Source of the DNA: an uncultured Collinsella sp.
GTDB taxonomy: Bacteria > Actinomycetota > Coriobacteriia > Coriobacteriales > Coriobacteriaceae
Assembly (NCBI GenBank): GCA_900544755.1
Contig: UQWQ01000034.1
Coordinates: 1 to 20,066, forward strand
Direction: 5' to 3'
Length of the DNA: 20,066 nucleotides
Position numbers and translations under genes: made by a program. The notes under the pieces are model-generated. The model saw only the letters and a list, made by a program, of their open reading frames with translations, searched no databases and was not told the origin of the DNA. This document shows positions 14,304-20,066 of this stretch, piece by piece. Numbering within the stretch: the first letter of the stretch is position 1; each line of letters opens with the position of its first letter.

Positions 14304-15032
14304 ATGAAGATCATTAAAGCTAAAGACTACGAGGATATGAGCCGCAAGGCCGCCAATATTATCTCGGCGCAGGTTATCCTCAAGCCCGACTGCGTGTTGG
14401 GTCTTGCCACCGGCTCCACCCCGATCGGTGCCTACAAGCAGCTCGCTGCTTGGTACGAGAAGGGCGACGTCGACTTTGCTGAGGTCAGCACCTACAACCT
14501 GGACGAGTATCGCGGCCTTTCGCACGACGATCCCCAGAGCTATCACTACTTCATGCGTGAGAACTTCTTCGATCACATCAACATCGACCTGAACAACACG
14601 CATGTGCCCGACGGTTCCAACCCCGACGCCGCCGCTGCCTGCTCTGAGTACGACAAGATCGTCGCCGCCGCCGGTTACCCGGATCTGCAGCTGCTCGGCA
14701 TTGGCAACAACGGCCACATCGGCTTCAACGAGCCCGATGACCACTTCTCCAAGGGCACGCACTGCGTCGACCTCACCGAGAGCACCATTCAGGCCAACAG
14801 CCGCCTGTTCGACAGCATCGACGATGTTCCCCGTCAGGCCTACACCATGGGTACCCAGACCATCATGTATGCCCGCATGATCCTGGTCGTCGCCAACGGC
14901 GAGGCCAAGGCTCAGGCCGTGCATGACATGTGCTATGGCCCGGTTACGCCCGAGTGCCCGGCTTCGATCCTGCAGCTGCACACCAACTGCGTTGTCGTTG
15001 CCGACGAGGCCGCCCTTTCGCTCTGCGAGTAG
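14304..15032 (+). CDS. nagB: Glucosamine-6-phosphate deaminase
   Basis: A 242-aa enzyme of the short Bacillus-type NagB length, turning glucosamine-6-phosphate into fructose-6-phosphate and ammonia. It shows the phosphate loop LGLATGSTPIGAY, NLDEYRGL with Asp67 as the probable general base, and GIGNNGHIGFNEP with His138 and Glu143. E. coli has Asp141 where this protein has Asn136, as in other short members. ATG 14304 follows GAAAGGA by 7 bp; the longer open frame upstream is read through the leader and is rejected. The C-terminal allosteric lobe of the E. coli hexamer is missing, so allosteric activation by GlcNAc-6-P is unlikely. A strong terminator follows. Confidence 0.97.
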   Translation: MKIIKAKDYEDMSRKAANIISAQVILKPDCVLGLATGSTPIGAYKQLAAWYEKGDVDFAEVSTYNLDEYRGLSHDDPQSYHYFMRENFFDHINIDLNNTHVPDGSNPDAAAACSEYDKIVAAAGYPDLQLLGIGNNGHIGFNEPDDHFSKGTHCVDLTESTIQANSRLFDSIDDVPRQAYTMGTQTIMYARMILVVANGEAKAQAVHDMCYGPVTPECPASILQLHTNCVVVADEAALSLCE

Positions 15033-15064
15033 CGCGAATCCTGCAGCTCGACATAGCCTTGCCT

Positions 15065-15092
15065 AAGGCCTCCGCTTTGCGGGGGCCTTTTT
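15065..15092 (+). terminator. nagB terminator
   Basis: An 11-bp stem with one G-U pair (15065-15075 with 15079-15089), TTT loop, and a run of five T at 15088-15092. Confidence 0.93.
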
Positions 15093-15480
15093 GCTATCCC
15101 TTTTTGCCCACTTGACCAAAAACTTGCCGCAAGCTTGACGAATGCCGGATGTCCAACAGCTTGATTCATTCTATACCAGATTCTATGCAAAAATGCCACT
15201 AGAAGGTCGTAGACGGTAGCGGGTGCTAGGCGAGTTGAATGACATAGCTGAACCTTATTCATTTACGTTACACTGCCGCTTAGATGGGACAAGCTGACAA
15301 GCTCATTTACCTGCTTAAAGACCGATTAGTCGGGGGATTAATAACAATCGGTCCTTGCTGTACAAAAACTTGCCGCTTGCGTACCAAAAGACAACCTAAA
15401 ACACAAGGCCGCTCTATTCATAGCGCGGCCTGTATGGTCTTGCGGTTACAGTGTCCATACGGTCGAGTTGAGGAGCGGGC
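15093..15480 (+). promoter_or_regulatory. Long leader/promoter region of the STAND-SARP gene
   Basis: No gene is seen in these 388 bp, which are more A/T-rich than the flanks. CAAAAACTTGCCGC occurs twice, at 15117-15130 and 15363-15376. Two hairpins are clear: GACCGATT with AATCGGTC (about 15319-15355) and AGGCCGC with GCGGCCT (about 15407-15432). Possible promoter boxes, TTGATT with TATGCA near 15160-15190 and TACACT at 15269-15274, are weak. The hairpins before the start codon suggest post-initiation control of the regulator. Confidence 0.5.
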
Positions 15481-18480
15481 ATGGTAAACGATTTGAGCAG
15501 TATAGACGGCCTCGAGCTGATGCCGCTGGGCGGAGACTATATGGTGCGCCGCGAACGCTTGATGAATGAGCTTATAGCCAAGGGCCGAAAGGCCGGCATC
15601 GTGGTTCTTTATGCGCCCGACGGGTTTGGGAAGACCTCGGTGCTGCTGCAGTACACCCATGAGGTTAAATGCGACCCGACGCGAGGCCCCGTGCGGATTA
15701 TCGAGGCCGATCGCGCCATTGGGCGCGAGGTGTTTATGCAGCTCGAGGTGGTTACCGAAGAACTCAAAGACAAACCGCACTCCCTTATCGCGATTGATAA
15801 TGTGCCAAACCTCGATCAGCACGATACCGAAGACCTCATCGACAGGATTCGCGGCCTGCGCGCTATGGGGGTAGGGGTCTTTATCTCCTGTCGTCCTTCA
15901 AATCGTCAGCTGATCCACGGGCTGGGCGATTCGGTTAAGATCAATGCGCAGATGCTCAAGGTGCATGCCTATGAGTATTCGGCGTGGGCATCGGCGTTTT
16001 CGATCAGCACGTCGCTCGACTTTTATCAGCTCACACAGGGCGTGCCCGAGCTCGTTTCGGCATTGCAGACGGGTCTGTATGGCCAAGGCGACGTAGCCGG
16101 ACTGCTCGAAAACGAGATTGTCAACGTATATGGCGCGGCACTTGCCGATCTGGCTTCGCTCGACAATAATGCGCTGTTTTGCGTGGCATGTCTCATGATT
16201 TTGATGGGCGAGGGCAATATCGCAGAACTCGAGGCCTGTGGGGTGAGGCTGTCGATGGTCGACCAGTCCTACTTCGTACGCGACTACCCGATCTTTGGCT
16301 TGGATCCCGCCGAGCGGAGTTTTACGTGTCTGGGCACGGAGGATAACGGACGCTTGCGTTTGCGTAAGTTGGTGGCCGAGATTCGCCCCGAACTTGTTCC
16401 GAGGGCGGCCCGGATTTTGCTTAAGGCGGGCCGATGCGATGCGGCGATGGGCCTGGCGGACGCTTTTTTGGACCGTGAGGCGGTCCTTGAACTTGCTGGG
16501 CAGTATGGGGTCGATCTTGCTCTGACGGGGCATGGGGCCGATATCTGCCGAGCAGCGCTGGGCACGATCGATGCCGACGATCCGGCTCCAGAGCCAACGC
16601 CTGCCGAGGCGCTTGGCGTATATCTGGCAGCGGTCAGCGTGTCCAATACAAAGCTCGCTCGCTATATGGCATCGGTTATCGAGCGCGGGGGCGAACGGGC
16701 GGTCTGCGAAATAGACCCTGTTTCATGGAGGGTGGCCCAGATACTGACGGCTGTTTGCTATGGGGACAACGGGCTTGGGCTCCCTACGAACCTGGCCGTG
16801 CCAGAAATCGAGTCATCCCATACCGCACTCGATATGTTGTCTGCGCATATCGAGGTCAAGCGCTGTCTGACAGAGCGGGGAGATGACGGCGGCGTTCTAC
16901 AGCAGCTCAAAACGAGCAAGGCCTATGACTGCGAGCTCGACATCGCGGGGATTGTTATACGGGCCGATAGCATGCTGGTGGAGCTCTTTGACGGGTCGTT
17001 CGCGGGAACCGACGAGCGCGACGACGAGATGACGGTGGTGCGGGAGGCGCTCGACGTACGTGGGCTTAAGGCGATGGCTATCTGGGTGCGCATGGTGTTG
17101 GCGGCACGGCGGCTCCTTTCCGGCTTGCCGGTAACCGACGACGCGGCGTTCAACGAGCTCGATCGTTTTGCCGTGCGCATGCGCGACAACCAGATTCAGC
17201 TGTTTGGCCTGTTGCTAGAAGGCTGGCAGTCGCTGGCAGAGGGACGGCCGGTTAATGCAAAGTTCCGTGCGGTCCAAGTGCTCAAACTTGCCGAGGAGTC
17301 GATTGCGTACATGCGCGATAACGCATTGCTGCTGGAGCGCGCGGCGTATCTGCGTAACACCTCGATGGTTTCGGTGCGCGAGGAAGCGGAGTTACTCGAT
17401 ATAAGCCAGACACAGGTTGGTGGAGCGGAGGCCTGGATGGTGGCGCTGCATTTGGCCTGTGCGGGACGGGACAGCGACCTTGCGGCCTGGATGTCCATGA
17501 ATCGTGCGGGGATTCTAGAGCCATCGTATCGGCTCTTTGCGCGCCTTGCCATGCATTGTCTGGGCGAGCCGGCGGCCAGGATACGCAAGAAGCTTCCCGT
17601 GCGCGAGCTGTCGCGGTACTCGCTGCGCGACGATTTGGAAGGGGAGGGCGAGCGCCTGTTCCAGGCCGGCGAGGTTGAAGCCGTTGATACCATCGACCAT
17701 ATCGAGATTCGCATGTTTGGTGCGTTTCGCGCCGAGCGCGACGGGTTTCCCATCACGGACAAAATGTGGCGCCGCAAGAAGGCGGCGACGCTTGCCGAGC
17801 GGCTTGCACTGGGCATGGACGCGCTCGTCGACCGCGAGACGCTGGCAATGGAGCTGTGGCCCCATGCCGAGTTTAATAGCGCCCGCAACAACCTGTACTC
17901 GACGATATCGCGCTTGCGGTCGGCTTTGGGACCGACGCCGGATGGCAAGTCGTGTGTACTCATCCAAAATGAATGCATCGGACTCAACGGCGACTACGTC
18001 AAGACCGATGTGCGGCTGTTTGACCAGATAAGCCGTGAGGTTTTGGGAAATCGCACGGGTGCGCGCGGGCCCCATTTAGTTGAGCTGTGCCTTAAGATTG
18101 AGCAGCTTTATGCCGGACCGCTGTATGTTCCCAATGGCTGTAATCCCACCTACTTTTTACGCATGCGGCGCATTATGCAGTCAAAGTACATCGATTGCAT
18201 GATTAAGGGAGCAAATGCCGCTCTAGAAGAAAACGATCTGCAGTCGGCGATTTGGCTGGCGGAGTCGGGGCTTCGGCAGGAAACGGCGCGTGAGGATATG
18301 GTGCGCTGCGCCATGCGTGTCTACAGTGCGGCGGGGCGGCGGCGCGATATCGTCGAGCTATACAGTGGGCATATGCACCATCTGAGGGAGCAGGTCAATG
18401 GCGTGCCCGAGCCCGAGACGCGGCGTCTATACGAGCGCTTGGTGGAGGGTCGGCTCAACCGCGTGCTGGTCGAGCGATAA
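15481..18480 (+). CDS. Very large transcriptional regulator: STAND-like NTPase with C-terminal SARP (winged helix plus BTAD)
   Basis: A 999-aa protein starting at ATG 15481 behind GAGGAG. The N-terminus is a STAND-type ATPase resembling MalT: Walker A APDGFGKTS at 45-53, Walker B LIAIDN with Asp106, and a VFISCRPS sensor strand. A long helical middle (about 200-730) looks like degenerate TPR-type repeats. From about residue 739 an OmpR-like winged helix appears (IRMFGAFRAERDGFPI, then LWPHAEFNSARNNLYSTISRLRSALG), followed from about 842 by a BTAD domain. In classical SARPs the DNA-binding and BTAD parts are N-terminal; here they are last, as in MalT-type LuxR regulators. It is monocistronic with a long leader. 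It probably senses a ligand or partner protein, hydrolyses or exchanges ATP, and activates transcription; targets are unknown. Confidence 0.88.
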   Translation: MVNDLSSIDGLELMPLGGDYMVRRERLMNELIAKGRKAGIVVLYAPDGFGKTSVLLQYTHEVKCDPTRGPVRIIEADRAIGREVFMQLEVVTEELKDKPHSLIAIDNVPNLDQHDTEDLIDRIRGLRAMGVGVFISCRPSNRQLIHGLGDSVKINAQMLKVHAYEYSAWASAFSISTSLDFYQLTQGVPELVSALQTGLYGQGDVAGLLENEIVNVYGAALADLASLDNNALFCVACLMILMGEGNIAELEACGVRLSMVDQSYFVRDYPIFGLDPAERSFTCLGTEDNGRLRLRKLVAEIRPELVPRAARILLKAGRCDAAMGLADAFLDREAVLELAGQYGVDLALTGHGADICRAALGTIDADDPAPEPTPAEALGVYLAAVSVSNTKLARYMASVIERGGERAVCEIDPVSWRVAQILTAVCYGDNGLGLPTNLAVPEIESSHTALDMLSAHIEVKRCLTERGDDGGVLQQLKTSKAYDCELDIAGIVIRADSMLVELFDGSFAGTDERDDEMTVVREALDVRGLKAMAIWVRMVLAARRLLSGLPVTDDAAFNELDRFAVRMRDNQIQLFGLLLEGWQSLAEGRPVNAKFRAVQVLKLAEESIAYMRDNALLLERAAYLRNTSMVSVREEAELLDISQTQVGGAEAWMVALHLACAGRDSDLAAWMSMNRAGILEPSYRLFARLAMHCLGEPAARIRKKLPVRELSRYSLRDDLEGEGERLFQAGEVEAVDTIDHIEIRMFGAFRAERDGFPITDKMWRRKKAATLAERLALGMDALVDRETLAMELWPHAEFNSARNNLYSTISRLRSALGPTPDGKSCVLIQNECIGLNGDYVKTDVRLFDQISREVLGNRTGARGPHLVELCLKIEQLYAGPLYVPNGCNPTYFLRMRRIMQSKYIDCMIKGANAALEENDLQSAIWLAESGLRQETAREDMVRCAMRVYSAAGRRRDIVELYSGHMHHLREQVNGVPEPETRRLYERLVEGRLNRVLVER

Positions 18481-18512
18481 AAAACGGGCACCCGAAGTAC
18501 TTGGGCACCCGT
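18479..18512 (-). terminator. yhbY terminator, overlapping the opposing gene's stop codon
   Basis: Read leftward, a stem (18512-18508 with 18488-18484, extended inward by GGG/CCC and AAG/CTT pairs with an internal loop) is followed by six T (18484-18479). The T run lies over the TAA stop of the rightward 999-aa gene. On the plus strand no T run follows. Confidence 0.85.
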
Positions 18513-18549
18513 AAGCTTGCTATGTGTTGGCTCGCCGGATCATTGGCTC

Positions 18550-18849
18550 TTAGACGAGCTTGATCTTCTCGATATCCTTGCGCGAGGACTCGCGATACAG
18601 CGAGAACTTGCGGCCGATAACCTGAACAACGTCGGCATGGCAGCGCTCGGCGAGCTCCTCGGCGGCCTCGCGGGCAGAAAGGCTGGAGCCATCGAGCACG
18701 GAGCACTTAACGAGCTCGTGCTTCTCCAGGTAGGCGACCGTCTGCTCGACGGTGCCCTCGTTGACATCGGACTTGCCGATGATGATGGCGGGGTTGAGGT
18801 GATGGGCCATGCTGCGAAGCTGCTTGACCTGGGCTCCTGTCAGTGCCAT
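18550..18849 (-). CDS. yhbY: YhbY-family RNA-binding protein (CRM domain)
   Basis: A 99-aa protein with the complete CRS1/YhbY domain: opening LTGAQVKQLRSMAHHLNPAI, the GKSD turn equivalent to the family's GxxG loop, then a helix and the VLDGSSLSAREAAEELAERC and VVQVIGRKFSLYR segments. The family associates with pre-50S ribosomal particles and helps assembly. The ribosome site is weak (GCGAGAA). A GCCCC/GGGGC hairpin sits 27-41 nt before the ATG and may dampen initiation. It lies downstream of the methyltransferase gene on the same strand with a 158-bp gap, and it has its own terminator. Confidence 0.95.
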   Translation of the reverse strand: MALTGAQVKQLRSMAHHLNPAIIIGKSDVNEGTVEQTVAYLEKHELVKCSVLDGSSLSAREAAEELAERCHADVVQVIGRKFSLYRESSRKDIEKIKLV

Positions 18850-19007
18850 GGGTTCTCGCTTTCTATGTATGGGGCGCCCCGCGACGGGGCCTTAATCTAC
18901 GTGAGCTGTCCCACGATAGCGCAGGAACGGCGCGGTGTGGAGCGCGTTTGCCCAGTTCAAAAAGAATGCGGATGCCGAGTGAGTGGGCGGCGTGGGCTGC
19001 GAACAGG

Positions 19008-19895
19008 CTATGAGCTGGGCGCAGAGACTGGATCCCATGCAATAAATGCCCAACGGACCTTGCGGACGTGGTCGAGCATGTAGCGTCCCTGCGGCACACC
19101 CTTGGAGCCCGGCTCACCGGCATGGGGATTCTCGATCATGTGTTGGGCGATGTAGTCGCGCAGACGGTCGACCTTATCCTCGTTGCCATGCTCAAGCATG
19201 CGGGAAAAGTCCGCCACGCCCGCTTCAAGACTGTCGAAGGTATCGCGACGCGGCGATTCAAAGTACGTGACCTGCGGCAGGGCACCCATCTGAATGAGGA
19301 TGTTGAAGGCGTACACAAAGCCATTACTGCAGGTAACCGAGGCGCCGATAGCGTTCATCAAGTGCAGATCATAGCGCGGGCTGGAGTTGGCGACCATCGT
19401 GACAGCACAACGCCGACGAGCCGTGCGGTCGAGCTTGGCAAGCGCGCCTTTTAGGTCATTTGTGGTGACGGAACGACTGGCAAAGGCAACATCCAAAGTC
19501 TTGGCAACCGGCCCAACCAAATCCCAATCATCGTCCCAAGCAAGCTCAAGCGGTGTAATGCGATCCTCGAGCCCATAGTACTCAATACCAGCATCAAGCG
19601 TGCCTAACATAGCAGGGGAAAAGTCAGCAGCAATCACAGGATGCCCAGCCTGAGCAAGCGGAATGGCAATCGACCCAGCTCCACACCCCATATCGAGCAC
19701 CGACTCACCAGGCTCAAGAGCCAGCAATTTCATAAAATCCCGAGCATAAGGGGCAGTCTCAAGAGGTCGAAAATGTCGAGCTCGCTTATCCCATTCAAAA
19801 GAATCATCAGCCCGATGCCGAGCGGCCTGCAGACGCATCCATTCGCCATTCCAATCCGCAGCAAGCAGCTCAGAACGAATCTCCCCATCAACCAC
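19008..19895 (-). CDS. Class I SAM-dependent methyltransferase
   Basis: A 295-aa protein from GTG 19895, chosen because AGGAGG lies 7 bp upstream. A longer frame from ATG 19955 would add a hydrophobic stretch that is really the T-rich arm of a hairpin. The SAM-binding motif I is VLDMGCGAGSIAIPLAQAGH, followed by VIAADFSPAML as motif II. The C-terminal third, with FSRMLEHG and DRLRDYIAQHM, is a family-specific extension. From memory, proteins of this type are often coded next to metal-complex ABC transporters in anaerobes, but none is visible here. The first half uses more A/T-ending codons than the second half and the neighbours. The methyl acceptor is unknown. Confidence 0.88.
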   Translation of the reverse strand: MVDGEIRSELLAADWNGEWMRLQAARHRADDSFEWDKRARHFRPLETAPYARDFMKLLALEPGESVLDMGCGAGSIAIPLAQAGHPVIAADFSPAMLGTLDAGIEYYGLEDRITPLELAWDDDWDLVGPVAKTLDVAFASRSVTTNDLKGALAKLDRTARRRCAVTMVANSSPRYDLHLMNAIGASVTCSNGFVYAFNILIQMGALPQVTYFESPRRDTFDSLEAGVADFSRMLEHGNEDKVDRLRDYIAQHMIENPHAGEPGSKGVPQGRYMLDHVRKVRWAFIAWDPVSAPSS

Positions 19896-19914
19896 GGGCC
19901 AACCTCCTAGCAAC

Positions 19915-19946
19915 AAAAAAGCGACTCCTCCCAAAAGAAGAGCCGC
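19915..19946 (-). terminator. Intrinsic terminator or attenuator just upstream of the methyltransferase gene
   Basis: Leftward, GCGGCTCTTC (19946-19937) pairs with 19930-19921 with two G-U pairs, then TTTTTT (19920-19915). The T run ends only 7 bp before the AGGAGG of the methyltransferase. Either it ends a leftward gene from beyond the window (a frame open from the edge stops at 19959) or it attenuates the methyltransferase message from a promoter near 19951-19979 (TTGGAG, 17 bp, TATGCT). Confidence 0.7.
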
Positions 19947-20066
19947 AACCAGCATATATCAGAAAAAGAACCGCTCCAACGCCAAACCGCCACACCAACC
20001 AAGGCGGGCAGAAGCGAAGCGACTGCCACTGAGCCAGAACCCAGCCAAGGTTGAGATGTGCGGGAG

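Noticed and set aside
14933..15262. Leftward open frame of 109 codons over the end of nagB
   Set aside because: It is antisense to nagB and its terminator and has no recognisable domain or start signal.
19959..20066. Partial leftward gene at the right edge
   Set aside because: One frame is open from the edge to TGA at 19959, just before a terminator, but its 35 codons match no family, so no gene is called.

Overview
The window reads as chromosomal DNA of a high-GC actinobacterium, most likely a gut coriobacterium close to Collinsella. This is inferred from the strong G/C third-position codon use, frequent GTG/TTG starts, the gene content (rplM-rpsI-glmM, a stand-alone glucose-type EIIA beside a short Bacillus-type nagB) and a very large regulator fusing a STAND-like NTPase to a SARP/BTAD output. 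No phage, IS element or CRISPR array was found.

Layout. Positions 1-7402 hold a probable metal-handling block. A leftward AraC-type regulator faces two rightward half-size ABC exporters-by-fold (YbtPQ/IrtAB-like heterodimer). A promoter with a 20-bp near-palindrome at its start point then precedes an 81-aa single-membrane-helix protein and a P1B-like metal ATPase. Positions 7427-8411 hold a compact toxin-antitoxin operon (RelB/DinJ-like ribbon-helix-helix antitoxin and PIN-domain toxin) whose promoter carries three GCTAGC palindromes. A leftward unknown 144-aa gene follows, then ssrA (tmRNA) with its own terminator.

Positions 9550-10080 are a non-coding repeat island: two 52-bp direct repeats that contain the complement of the tmRNA T-arm, a run of GAA-loop hairpins, and a tandem array with an exact 62-bp period. 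After it come a patatin-like lipase gene, the rplM-rpsI operon, glmM, a single-domain PTS EIIA, and nagB behind a structured leader. A 448-bp non-coding stretch then precedes the 999-aa STAND-SARP regulator. The window closes with leftward yhbY and a SAM-dependent methyltransferase.

How the genes work together. The left block probably balances uptake and export or allocation of a transition metal. glmM, EIIA and nagB sit at the GlcN-6-P branch point: GlmM draws it into cell-wall precursors, NagB returns it to glycolysis, and EIIA supplies phosphotransfer. The ribosomal genes, tmRNA and yhbY are housekeeping translation functions. The least explained parts are the repeat island beside ssrA, the PacL-like protein plus P-ATPase pair with its operator, and the nagB leader. 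All functions are read from sequence motifs alone; no database search was possible.
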